Source of the DNA: Anaerolineae bacterium
GTDB taxonomy: Bacteria > Chloroflexota > Anaerolineae > UBA4142 > SHND01
Assembly (NCBI GenBank): GCA_021463195.1
Contig: JAJTXZ010000002.1
Span: 62,001 to 126,000, forward strand
DNA length: 64,000 bases
Direction: 5' to 3'
Under the pieces are notes generated by a model. It worked only from the letters and a program-made list of their open reading frames with translations. It searched no databases and had not been told where the DNA came from. Below are positions 52,349 through 60,792 of the stretch, in pieces; within the stretch, counting starts at the first letter, position 1; every line of letters starts with the position of its first letter. The position numbers and the translations under genes were made by a program.

Positions 52349-53014
52349 ATGGGTGAAGCAAAAGCGACTGCGCCAAACGTCGGCTCTGCCAAAGCGGCGC
52401 CAGCGAAACCGGCGCCGGCCGCAAAACCGGCTGTCAGTCACGGCGAAGCCAAAGGGGTGGGTCCCACTGCTGCGGAACTGGCGGCGATTCAAGCGCCCAT
52501 GACGCGGCGCGAATTTTTGAACTATGCCTTTCTCGGCAGTCTCGGCATTTTTCTCGTTACGCTCGGCGGCGCCTTTTTTGTTTTTGCCTTGCCGCGTTTT
52601 GGCGAAGGCGAATTTGGCGGCATGTTCACTTTGGGCGCGGCGGATGCAATCATTCCGCCTGCCGCGGACGCGCCGCGCGCCAACACCTCCGCCCGCGCAT
52701 GGATTGCCAACACGGACAAAGGGGTTTTGGCGTTGTACAATGTGTGCGTGCATCTGGGCTGTTTGTACGCTTGGATGGATGTGACCGACCGCTTTGAATG
52801 TCCGTGTCATGGTTCGCAATACCAAAAAGACGGCACGTATATTACGGGCCCCGCGCCGCGCAGTCTGGACCGTTTCGCCATTCGTTTTACGGATGCGAAT
52901 GGAACGGTGCTTGCTGAAACCGACGCGCATGGCGACCCGCTGCCCATTCCTTCGCCCGACGCGATTTTAGTGGTGGATACGGGCAAGATTATTCAAGGCG
53001 CGTCGCACGGCTAA
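52349..53014 (+). CDS. Rieske [2Fe-2S] protein of a bc-type complex
   Basis: 221 residues. An Ala/Pro/Lys-rich cytoplasmic start (1-48), then a Tat-like anchor MTRREFLNYAFLGSLGIFLV (twin Arg 53-54, membrane helix about 59-81). Cluster ligands: CVHLGC (C133, H135) and CPCHGSQY (C151-C153-H154), the two boxes of cytochrome bc/b6f Rieske proteins with the disulfide cysteines. It takes electrons from quinol and passes them to cytochrome c outside the membrane. First gene of a three-gene operon. Confidence 0.95.
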   Translation: MGEAKATAPNVGSAKAAPAKPAPAAKPAVSHGEAKGVGPTAAELAAIQAPMTRREFLNYAFLGSLGIFLVTLGGAFFVFALPRFGEGEFGGMFTLGAADAIIPPAADAPRANTSARAWIANTDKGVLALYNVCVHLGCLYAWMDVTDRFECPCHGSQYQKDGTYITGPAPRSLDRFAIRFTDANGTVLAETDAHGDPLPIPSPDAILVVDTGKIIQGASHG

Positions 53015-53092
53015 ATTTTTAAAACCAAACCCTGCGATTTCAGAATACACCGCGACTCGTACGCTTGATGCGTCCAGCCGGAGGAATCAGAG

Positions 53093-55111
53093 ATGGGATT
53101 GTTCAATCGTCAAGTAAAGAAAAAGCCAGAGAATGGGCAGAGCTCCCTCGAAGGAAATGGGCATCCCGCCAATGGCGATGCCCAAACCCAGCCGCCGCTG
53201 CCCGATGACAATGGCGCGGAATTGTTTGATGTAAAAACCGCGCCGACCTTGTCGGAACGGTTGGGCGACGCCGCGCGGACGCGCTCGCCGCACGCGATCA
53301 AGGCGTTGATGCCCTGGCTTGACAAGGCGCGCTCCAGTCCCGAAGGGCGCGCGGAATTTATTGACAAGACAAAAGAAGTCGCGTGGGTGCAGGCGGATAA
53401 TACCGTACGCGCCATCAGCGCGGGCATGGGCATCGCGGATACGCGCGCCTTTTTTCGCGGCGACCCGCCGATTGAAAAACCGAACCCGCGTTACAAAGTC
53501 CACGTCAACGCGTTTTTCGCGCATCTGCGTCCCAAATATTACGAAAAGGCATCCACTAAATTTTCGCACACGTTCGCGCTCGGTTATCTAAGCTTGTACA
53601 TGTTTATGCTAGAGACCATCACGGGGGTTATCTTGATGGTGTTTTACACGCCGTCCGACCGCCGCGCGTACGAAGACATTATCAAAATCATGAGCGAAAT
53701 CCCATACGGACAGCTCATGCGCGATTTGCATCGCGTCGGCGCGGAATTGATGGTGTTAATTGTGGTCTTGCACATGACGCGCGTCTTTTTAACGGGCTCA
53801 TTCAAACCGCCCGCGCGCGGCTTTACGTGGCTCACTGGCGTCGTGCTGTTAATTTTGACCTTTGCCTTGTCATTCAGCGGTTACTTGCTGCCGTGGGACC
53901 AACTCGCCTATTGGGCGGTCACCATCGGCACTTCGATGGCAAAGTCCGTGCCGCCGAAAGAAATCGTCGGTTACTTTTCAAACCTCATCATGCGCGGCGG
54001 CGATACCATCAATCAAAACGGGTTGTTGCGTTTTTATTTGATGCACGTCTTTGCGCTGCCCGCGATTACACTGGTGTTGATTTCGGTGCATTATTATCGC
54101 GTCGCGCGCACGCATGGCATTTCGCTGCCGGCGGCGGATGAAGAAGATCCGGACCCCGCCGTGCGTAAAGCCGCCAAAGAACGCATTGATTATTTGCCCG
54201 AACTCTTTACGCGTGAATTGTTGTGGGCGGCGATTACGACCTTTTTGGTCGTGGTCTATTCCGCATTCGTCTTTCACGCGCCGCTTCAGGAACACAGCAA
54301 TCCGCTGCATACGCCATTGCACACCACCGCGCCTTGGTATTTCTTGTGGATTCAAGGATTGCTCAAAGACGCGTTCGTGCTGCCCGCCATTCGCGCGCTC
54401 GACCAACTCTTGATTGCTATCGCGAATATGTTTGGCGCGAATTTGGGAGAAGGCGCCACCATCATCGTCCCGTTCTATGACAGTCCCGCGTGGATGGGCG
54501 TCATTATTCCCACTATGATTATTCCCGCGCTGTTTCTGGGCGTGCCGTATATTAACGAATGGTGGGAAAAATTCTGGGGCAGCAAACCGAGTCGGCAACT
54601 GCTCAAAAATCGCAAAGGCACCGTCGTCGTCGCGATTCTTTCGACCGTCTTTATGCTTGTCATTTGGTATCAAGGCACGCCGTTCTTTGGCGTGACCGCG
54701 CCGCCCGCTATCGAAATCGGACAGGCATTCTTGCCCGAAGAAGGTGTGCTGCCGCCCGTCCCCTTGGTGCCGGATGATTGGGGCCCATTGCGCCGTCTCG
54801 GTTATGCCAATTTGCCTGATGGCGAATATGATCTCGCAGATTACGCGACGCCCAAAGCGACCTATACTGAATTTGAACGCATTCTCGCCGGCATTCAACA
54901 AGAGATTATAAAACGCGGTCAAGAGTGGGAACGCGGCGACAAGGTGCGCGGCCTTCCGAATCCGAGCGGCACACTCAAGATTGAACAGTGGCAACCTAAT
55001 GGGTTAAAGCGGATTGACCTCGTTATTACTTGGGACAAGGGTATCGTTACGCCCACCGATACGGGGCAATATGTCCGCACGGTGTTTTTGCACCAGGACG
55101 CGCGATATTAA
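53093..55111 (+). CDS. cytochrome b (b6 plus subunit IV fused) of a bc-type complex
   Basis: 672 residues, far longer than normal cytochrome b (about 400). About 145 residues of soluble sequence precede the first helix. Haem ligands are seen in RDLHRVGAELMVLIVVLHMT and LMHVFALPAITLVLISVHYY; SFSGYLLPWDQLAYWAVTIG lies between them. The subunit IV part has TTAPWYFLWIQGLLKDAF, with APWY instead of PEWY at the quinol site. A ~150-residue C-terminal soluble region follows. GGAGGA precedes the ATG. Confidence 0.94.
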   Translation: MGLFNRQVKKKPENGQSSLEGNGHPANGDAQTQPPLPDDNGAELFDVKTAPTLSERLGDAARTRSPHAIKALMPWLDKARSSPEGRAEFIDKTKEVAWVQADNTVRAISAGMGIADTRAFFRGDPPIEKPNPRYKVHVNAFFAHLRPKYYEKASTKFSHTFALGYLSLYMFMLETITGVILMVFYTPSDRRAYEDIIKIMSEIPYGQLMRDLHRVGAELMVLIVVLHMTRVFLTGSFKPPARGFTWLTGVVLLILTFALSFSGYLLPWDQLAYWAVTIGTSMAKSVPPKEIVGYFSNLIMRGGDTINQNGLLRFYLMHVFALPAITLVLISVHYYRVARTHGISLPAADEEDPDPAVRKAAKERIDYLPELFTRELLWAAITTFLVVVYSAFVFHAPLQEHSNPLHTPLHTTAPWYFLWIQGLLKDAFVLPAIRALDQLLIAIANMFGANLGEGATIIVPFYDSPAWMGVIIPTMIIPALFLGVPYINEWWEKFWGSKPSRQLLKNRKGTVVVAILSTVFMLVIWYQGTPFFGVTAPPAIEIGQAFLPEEGVLPPVPLVPDDWGPLRRLGYANLPDGEYDLADYATPKATYTEFERILAGIQQEIIKRGQEWERGDKVRGLPNPSGTLKIEQWQPNGLKRIDLVITWDKGIVTPTDTGQYVRTVFLHQDARY

Positions 55112-55183
55112 TCACGCGTCGAACGGCCCGGACCCGTTAGCGGTTCGGAGCAAACGAGTCGAACACACGAGGATTCTGAGCGT

Positions 55184-56041
55184 ATGTCTGTTCAATTCAA
55201 GATTTTGATGGGGATTTTGGTGACGGCCGCGACGGTTGTCGTGATGCTTTTATATGGTATCAATGAAGACAACCGAATGAACCAATATCAAAAGAATTTC
55301 GCGGGTCGCAGCATTCAGGTTGGCGCGGAATATTACGAAACGTACTGTATGACGTGTCACGGCGAACGCGGCGAAGGCATCGCTGGCAAAGGTCCGCCGC
55401 TCAATCGCACCGATTTATTGGACCTAAAAGGCACGCCGTACCTCAAGGCGATTGGCTGGGGCGGCACGACGGCGGATTTTCTGCACAATACAATCGCGGC
55501 AGGTCGTCCGCAATTTTCAAAATTTTACGAGGATGAAAGTTATCAGGCGCATATGCCGACCTGGAGCGAAGATTTTGGCGGTCCGCTACGTCCCGATCAG
55601 GTTGTCTCGTTGACCAATTTCATTCTCAACTGGGCGCCGGGTGAATATGAGCCGGTGGTGGCGCCAGTGACGCCCACGCCAGGCCCGACGGCAACGCCGA
55701 TTCCGCCCGAAGAAATTCTCAAGGCGATTCCGTTCCCGATGCCGCCCAGCGACCAAACTTTGGCTTCGGGCAAGGATGTATATACAAAGTATTGCCAGGC
55801 ATGTCACGGCGAAAATCGTGATGGCAAGGGCCCCGGCGCAGCCGGTATGGCGAAACCGCCGCGCGATTTCGTTGACTGCGCTGGAATGGCTACGCTAGGT
55901 TTTGTGACGCATCACGACGCAGTGGCAAACGGCATCCCCGCGAACGGAATGCCGGCATGGGGTAAAAAACTTTCCAACGAAGAAATCTGGCAAGTCATTA
56001 TGTACGAGCGCGAACCCTGCAAATTGTTCACGCCGCAATAA
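55184..56041 (+). CDS. membrane-anchored dihaem cytochrome c
   Basis: 285 residues. The uncleaved N-terminal helix (about 5-24) anchors two cytochrome c domains: CMTCH (C55-H59) with HMPTW as Met region, and CQACH (about 208) with NGMPAWGKKLSNEEIW. The domains are joined by a Pro/Thr linker (APVTPTPGPTATPIPPEE). It is the likely electron acceptor of the Rieske protein, replacing cytochrome c1. Third gene of the operon, closed by a strong terminator. Confidence 0.94.
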   Translation: MSVQFKILMGILVTAATVVVMLLYGINEDNRMNQYQKNFAGRSIQVGAEYYETYCMTCHGERGEGIAGKGPPLNRTDLLDLKGTPYLKAIGWGGTTADFLHNTIAAGRPQFSKFYEDESYQAHMPTWSEDFGGPLRPDQVVSLTNFILNWAPGEYEPVVAPVTPTPGPTATPIPPEEILKAIPFPMPPSDQTLASGKDVYTKYCQACHGENRDGKGPGAAGMAKPPRDFVDCAGMATLGFVTHHDAVANGIPANGMPAWGKKLSNEEIWQVIMYEREPCKLFTPQ

Positions 56042-56058
56042 GAGCTCTGGTAAAGAAT

Positions 56059-56103
56059 GCCCCCGAATGTACAAGCGCTGCATTCGGGGGCGTTGTCTTT
56101 TTT
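56059..56103 (+). terminator. terminator of the bc operon
   Basis: GCCCCCGAATG ... CATTCGGGGGC (11-bp stem) followed by GTTGTCTTTTTT. It overlaps the first codons of the longest reading frame of the next gene, so that gene must start further downstream. Confidence 0.9.
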
Positions 56104-56137
56104 GGACAACGCTTTCGCAAAAATTTTTTCGATATTC

Positions 56138-57820
56138 ATGGTCTGGTTTTCCCCGCGCGCGCGTTTTATGCTCCTGCTTGTTCTGGCGCTATTCTGTTTT
56201 GGCGCCGCCATTGGCGCGTTGGCGTTGCCGCAATATCTCACGCCGCCGCCGCCCGCCTTTCAACCGCGCCGCGCGTTCGCCAATACCGATGTAAATCCAT
56301 TCGGCGCAAACTTTTTTCTCGAGCGCGAAGTGGAAGCGTGGAAACGCGAGCGCACAGTCCAAATGGCGCGTGAAGCCGGCATCGGTTGGGCGCGCCAAGA
56401 ATTTATCTGGGCGGAAATTGAACCCGAACCGGGCATTTATAATTGGAGCAAATACGACGACATTGTGGATCTGTTCCGCCGCAATAATATTCGCGTTATT
56501 GCGCGTCTCGACCGTCCGCCGCAGTGGGCGCGCGTTAACGCGAGCGGCACGGGCTCGTCAGGACCGCCCGATAATTTTGAAACGTATGGAAAATTTGTCA
56601 GCGAGTTTGTCAAACGCTATCAAACTAAAATCACGTATTTGCAAATCTGGAATGAACCGAATCTAGGGCGCGAGTGGAATGACGCGCCGGTGGACCCCGC
56701 CGCGTATACGCGCCTATTGAAAATCGCGTACGAGAACGCCAAAGCGGTGGATCCGAATGTATATCTCTTGAGCGCGCCATTGGCGATTACGTTGGGCGAA
56801 CCGCTGGCGCCCAATTCATCGCAATATCGCAACATGAACGATTTGCGATTCTTGGAGGAAATGTACGCGGCGGGCGCGCAAAAATATTTTGATATCATGT
56901 CGGCGAACGCTTTCGGTTTGGGCAGCGCGCCCGATGACCCGCCGAATCCCGGCACCTTGAATTTTCAGCGCGTGCTGCTAGCGCGCGCGGTCATGGAGAA
57001 ATTTGACGATGCCGCGAAACCCATCTGGATTTTGGAATATGGCTGGAACGCCGCGCCCGATTCCATTCCTGACAGCCGCTTGATTTGGGGCCGCGTGACG
57101 GAAGAACAGCAGGCGGAATACACTGTGCGCGGGATTCAACTCGCGCGCGAGAATTGGCTTTGGGCGGGTGTCTTGAGTATCTGGTTCTTTCGCCAAGTTG
57201 GCGACATTCCGCCAAGCAATCCCGAATATTTTTTTCGCATGGTAGACGCGGATTTCGCGCCGCGCCCCGTTTACTTTAGCGTGAGCGAAGCGTCCAAACC
57301 GCAGCGCGTCGCCAATCCGGGTGAATACGAAGAAACGAATCCCGCCTTGACGTTCAGCGGCGATTGGCTGCATCAAACCGACGCCAATGCGTTCGGCGCG
57401 CAATATATTCGCGTCGCCGAACCGCTTTCTAATACGTCAACGGCGGACACTGCCACCCTGCGCTTTTATGGCGAAACGGTGGATTTAATCGCGCGCCGCG
57501 CGCCCGGCGCGGGACGCGTGTGGGTCACGCTGGACGGCAAGCCGGTGAATGGTTTGCCGCGCGGCGCGACAGGCGAATCGTTTGTCGAACTGGCGAGCGC
57601 GCAAACCGAATGGCGCGCGGTCTTGCCGGTCGCGCGCAATCTGGCGCGCGGCGAACATACGTTGGAACTGCGCGCGGACGGCGCGGTCAATCTCGATGGT
57701 TTTCAGGTCGCGCCATTGACGCGCGCGGAACCGCCGTGGCTATGGATTGGAATTTTTGGCGGCTTGGGGCTTGTATGTATGGGCGCGGCGGCGAGCCAAC
57801 GTCCGCGCAGGCAAAGGTAA
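56138..57820 (+). CDS. membrane-anchored glycoside-hydrolase-like protein (clan GH-A, GH39/GH5-like)
   Basis: 560 residues from ATG 56138 (56168 possible; the first ATG at 56057 lies in the terminator). An N-terminal helix (FMLLLVLALFCFGAAIGALA) is followed by a TIM barrel with QEFIWAEIEPEPGIYNWSKY, ITYLQIWNEPNLGREW (acid/base Glu) and PIWILEYGWNAAPDS (nucleophile Glu). After it come a beta-sandwich-like domain (TLRFYGETVDLIARRAPGAG) and a C-terminal membrane helix. Probably outward-facing; substrate unknown. Confidence 0.8.
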   Translation: MVWFSPRARFMLLLVLALFCFGAAIGALALPQYLTPPPPAFQPRRAFANTDVNPFGANFFLEREVEAWKRERTVQMAREAGIGWARQEFIWAEIEPEPGIYNWSKYDDIVDLFRRNNIRVIARLDRPPQWARVNASGTGSSGPPDNFETYGKFVSEFVKRYQTKITYLQIWNEPNLGREWNDAPVDPAAYTRLLKIAYENAKAVDPNVYLLSAPLAITLGEPLAPNSSQYRNMNDLRFLEEMYAAGAQKYFDIMSANAFGLGSAPDDPPNPGTLNFQRVLLARAVMEKFDDAAKPIWILEYGWNAAPDSIPDSRLIWGRVTEEQQAEYTVRGIQLARENWLWAGVLSIWFFRQVGDIPPSNPEYFFRMVDADFAPRPVYFSVSEASKPQRVANPGEYEETNPALTFSGDWLHQTDANAFGAQYIRVAEPLSNTSTADTATLRFYGETVDLIARRAPGAGRVWVTLDGKPVNGLPRGATGESFVELASAQTEWRAVLPVARNLARGEHTLELRADGAVNLDGFQVAPLTRAEPPWLWIGIFGGLGLVCMGAAASQRPRRQR

Positions 57821-57827
57821 CGCGAAA

Positions 57828-58373
57828 ATGAAACGCTTGCGCTATTTGGTTTTAATTTTGTGCGCGTTGACGAGTGGTTTCGCGGCGGCGGCGTGTAACG
57901 CGCCCAAAACAGCGAATATCGAAAACGCCAATCCGATTCCGCCGTTGGCGACAGCCGCGCGCGCGACGCTGGAATCTGAATCAACGCAAACGCCGCGCGC
58001 GGCGACATCCATGCCCACGCGGCAAACAGCGTCTGTCACGCCCACGCGCCGCGCGAAAACCGCCACGGCTACACGACCGACAACGCTTAATGGTTTCAAA
58101 ACTATCGCGCGCGCGGACTTGCCGCCCGAAGCGCTTGAAACGCTCAAGTTAATTCAACGTGGCGGACCATTTCCGTATCGTCAGGATGGCCAAGTATTTC
58201 AAAATCGCGAAGGCATCTTGCCCAAACAAAAATCGGGATATTATCACGAATACACGGTCGAAACGCCCAGCTCCAAGGACCGCGGCGCGCGCCGCATTGT
58301 GACCGGCGCCGCGCGCGAATTTTATTACACCGACGACCATTACAATTCGTTTCGCATCATTCTTGACCCATGA
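57828..58373 (+). CDS. barnase-like ribonuclease, exported lipoprotein
   Basis: 181 residues from ATG 57828. Signal MKRLRYLVLILCALTSGFAA ends in a lipobox AAAC (Cys23). A Thr/Arg/Pro linker runs to about 85. The C-terminal ~95 residues match microbial RNase N1/barnase: LPPEALETLKLIQRGGPFPY, FQNREGILPKQKSGYYHEYT, VETPSSKDRGARRIVTG and FYYTDDHYNSFRIIL, with the catalytic Glu (HEYTVE), Arg (ARRIV) and His (DDHYNSF). It is followed, with a 4-bp overlap, by a barstar gene. Confidence 0.88.
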   Translation: MKRLRYLVLILCALTSGFAAAACNAPKTANIENANPIPPLATAARATLESESTQTPRAATSMPTRQTASVTPTRRAKTATATRPTTLNGFKTIARADLPPEALETLKLIQRGGPFPYRQDGQVFQNREGILPKQKSGYYHEYTVETPSSKDRGARRIVTGAAREFYYTDDHYNSFRIILDP

Positions 58374-58801
58374 GCATATTACAACGCGCGCTCACGCAGG
58401 CGCGCACTCCCAGCGTATATCGTTTTGACTCGCGCGCGACGGTCGAATTTTTGCGGCATGAAACGGACGCGGCAGGTTGGCGTTTGTTTTATCTCGACGG
58501 CGCGCACGCGCGCGACAAGAAATCATTTTTGGACCAAGCCGCGCGCGCGATGGATTTTCCCGATTATTTTGGACGCAACTGGGACGCGTTTGAAGAGTGC
58601 GTAAATGATTTAGCCTGGGCGCCCGCGACGGGATACATTCTGTTGTTTCAAGCGCCCGAGCGGCTTGTCAAAAACGCGCGCGCCGATTGGGAAACCGCCA
58701 TCGAAATTTTGTCCACCGCCAGCGAGAATTGGGCTGAAGTGGGTGTGCCATTTTACATTTTGCTGCGCGGCAAAATCCCCGACGAATTTCCGTCGTTATA
58801 A
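58370..58801 (+). CDS. barstar-family ribonuclease inhibitor
   Basis: 143 residues. The barstar core is visible in WRLFYLDGAHARDKKSFLDQ, AARAMDFPDYFGRNWDAFEE and CVNDLAWAPATGYILLFQAP. The F-P-x-Y-F-G-x-N-W-D-A stretch is diagnostic. It is cytoplasmic and should block the barnase-like product encoded just upstream. ATGA overlap couples the two. Confidence 0.9.
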   Translation: MSILQRALTQARTPSVYRFDSRATVEFLRHETDAAGWRLFYLDGAHARDKKSFLDQAARAMDFPDYFGRNWDAFEECVNDLAWAPATGYILLFQAPERLVKNARADWETAIEILSTASENWAEVGVPFYILLRGKIPDEFPSL

Positions 58802-58815
58802 AAGATTTCCAAATA

Positions 58816-58842
58816 AAAAGGTCGCGTTCGCCGCGACCTTTT
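58816..58842. terminator. bidirectional terminator between barstar and the glycosyltransferase operon
   Basis: AAAAGGTCGCG, loop TTCGC, CGCGACCTTTT: 7 GC-rich pairs extended by A-T pairs, between convergent genes. Confidence 0.9.
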
Positions 58843-58844
58843 TA

Positions 58845-60782
58845 TTATTCCTCCACGCGCAAAACTCCAATATCGGCGGGACCCAATTCGCTCCCATCTT
58901 GCGCATCATACGCTATCAGCGTGAGTGTGTAATCGCCCGGCTCGAGCTGTGGGTCGAGCGCAAACTCGAATTCGTCTTGCAAAATTTCGCGCGCGCGCCA
59001 ACGCGTCGGCGGATATTCGTCCGCGCCCGGCACATGGTCGTTTCCTTGCGCAACCTTGTCGCCGTCGCGTTGCAAGCGGGCGCTGAATTTATAGGGGCGC
59101 GTCAACGACTTGAGCGGTTCGTATTGCAGCGCCAGCGTAAACGATTCGCCGGGCAGCGCCTCGCCGTCAATGATTTGCCAACCGCGCACGCGCAACGTAT
59201 CGCTCAACACCGCGTCGCTCGCGTTTTCCAACGCGGGCAGCGGCAGCGCGTGAATTTTCCATAAACCGTCTTTGGTTTCCGCGACAATATATTTCATAAA
59301 CAACGCCGGCAACGGTTTTAACGCATAGAGCGTTCGCTCCGACGCGGCGACGCGCGTGACGAGCGCAATCACATTGTCGTACTGCGCGTCCGCCGCGATT
59401 TTGGGAAATACGCCGCGCAAATCGGTCCGTTTGTTTTCGACATATTGCAAATAATACAGAGGCGTCATTTCGTCGCGGTCATTGGAAATCAAAATCGCGC
59501 CGGACGGTAGGTCCGCTTTTAACAAATTCTCCCATTGCGTGCGCGTGGCGGTGTCCAACCGATGATTTTGGTATGTAAAATTATTGAAAAAATTTTGCAG
59601 GGGGAGCAGCGCGAAAAACGCCAGCAGCGCGATCGCGGGCAGCGTGCTGGCGCGCGTGAATGGATGCGCGCGCAAAAGGTGAACGCATCCGGCAATGCCC
59701 TCTGCCACCAGCAAGCACGCGAAAAAATACGCGGGCGTATAGTAATCGGCAATGTCGCCGATGTGATAGACGCTCGCGAACAAAATGAACGCGCCCAAGC
59801 CGTACAAGCTAAATGCCGCCAGCGCGAATTTGCGTCGCCACCACAGCGCGCCCAAGCCAACTAACGCGGTCAGCGCGCCGAGCCAGTTGAATTCATACAC
59901 CAACTGCGTCGGCAGCTGGCGCAGCGCCGCGATACTCGCGTCGTCCCACGCGACCTCGCTCGCAAAGCTCGCGCCGAATAAAACCTGCAACCAACCGCGC
60001 GGCGTATTTTCAAAAATCACGATCGGCGCGGCCGGCGCAATGTCCAACGTCGCGTACGGCGTCGCGCCCGCGCGCAATGGAATATAGAGATACAACAGCA
60101 GCGGAAGCGCCGCGACACCGAGATACGGCAGCGCGCGTTTCAACCATTCCAGCGGTTGGCGCCGCCATTCCCATGCCTGTTCCGCAAACAATGCCGCGAA
60201 CGCGGGAACGAGCAGCAGGGTCATGCGATGATGCGTGAGCGCCAAACCGAACACGAGCGCGAAAGCGAAAGCGTATGCGCGGCGCGGCTGCGCGCGCCAC
60301 AACAAACCCAAGAGCGTCAACAGCGCGACGAAAAAAGTGTTGAGCGCGTACACTTCGGCGCGCGTCGCCTGCGCCCATACCAGCGGCGACACCGCGAACG
60401 TCAGCGCCGCAATCATTGCCGCGCCGCGCGCGCGTGTGACTTGGTAGAACGCGAGAAACGCCGCGCCTACCGCTAGCCCTGACCAAAACGCGGAAAATAG
60501 ATTCAGCCGATACGCCGGGTCGCCGAATGGCAAGAGATGCTGCCATACACCGCCGAGCAGGAGATATAACGGATAGCCCGTCGGATGCGCGAGCCAAAAA
60601 CCCCACGCCGCGAATTGCAATTCGCCCGCGTCGCCCGATAGAACGGATGGATACGCGGTGCGCCAATAGAGCAACAGCGCGCCGATGGTGACGAACGCGC
60701 ACAACAACGCGGGGCGCGCGGCAAATTCTTGAACGCGCGTCAAAAATACGGTTGGACGCGCTGTCGCCAAAGTCGAACTCAT
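58845..60782 (-). CDS. DUF2723 membrane protein, glycosyltransferase-like
   Basis: 645 residues with about 11 membrane helices in the first 430. The DUF2723 start is LYWRTAYPSVLSGDAGELQF, AAWGFWLAHPTGYPLYLLLG, then TRAEVYALNTFFVALLTLLG. The acidic D-x-G-E in the first outside loop is the catalytic-type motif of GT-C enzymes. The C-terminal ~200 residues are soluble and beta-rich. Likely uses a lipid-linked sugar on the outer face of the membrane. 10 bp behind the larger glycosyltransferase gene. Confidence 0.85.
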   Translation of the reverse strand: MSSTLATARPTVFLTRVQEFAARPALLCAFVTIGALLLYWRTAYPSVLSGDAGELQFAAWGFWLAHPTGYPLYLLLGGVWQHLLPFGDPAYRLNLFSAFWSGLAVGAAFLAFYQVTRARGAAMIAALTFAVSPLVWAQATRAEVYALNTFFVALLTLLGLLWRAQPRRAYAFAFALVFGLALTHHRMTLLLVPAFAALFAEQAWEWRRQPLEWLKRALPYLGVAALPLLLYLYIPLRAGATPYATLDIAPAAPIVIFENTPRGWLQVLFGASFASEVAWDDASIAALRQLPTQLVYEFNWLGALTALVGLGALWWRRKFALAAFSLYGLGAFILFASVYHIGDIADYYTPAYFFACLLVAEGIAGCVHLLRAHPFTRASTLPAIALLAFFALLPLQNFFNNFTYQNHRLDTATRTQWENLLKADLPSGAILISNDRDEMTPLYYLQYVENKRTDLRGVFPKIAADAQYDNVIALVTRVAASERTLYALKPLPALFMKYIVAETKDGLWKIHALPLPALENASDAVLSDTLRVRGWQIIDGEALPGESFTLALQYEPLKSLTRPYKFSARLQRDGDKVAQGNDHVPGADEYPPTRWRAREILQDEFEFALDPQLEPGDYTLTLIAYDAQDGSELGPADIGVLRVEE

Positions 60783-60792
60783 GGATTATGAT

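Noticed and set aside
52153-52356. Small ORF in the leader of the Rieske gene
   Set aside because: It crosses the consensus promoter and has no ribosome site or known similarity.
56057-56137. First ATG (56057) of the glycosidase-like gene
   Set aside because: The codons form the terminator hairpin of the bc operon and do not look like a signal segment.
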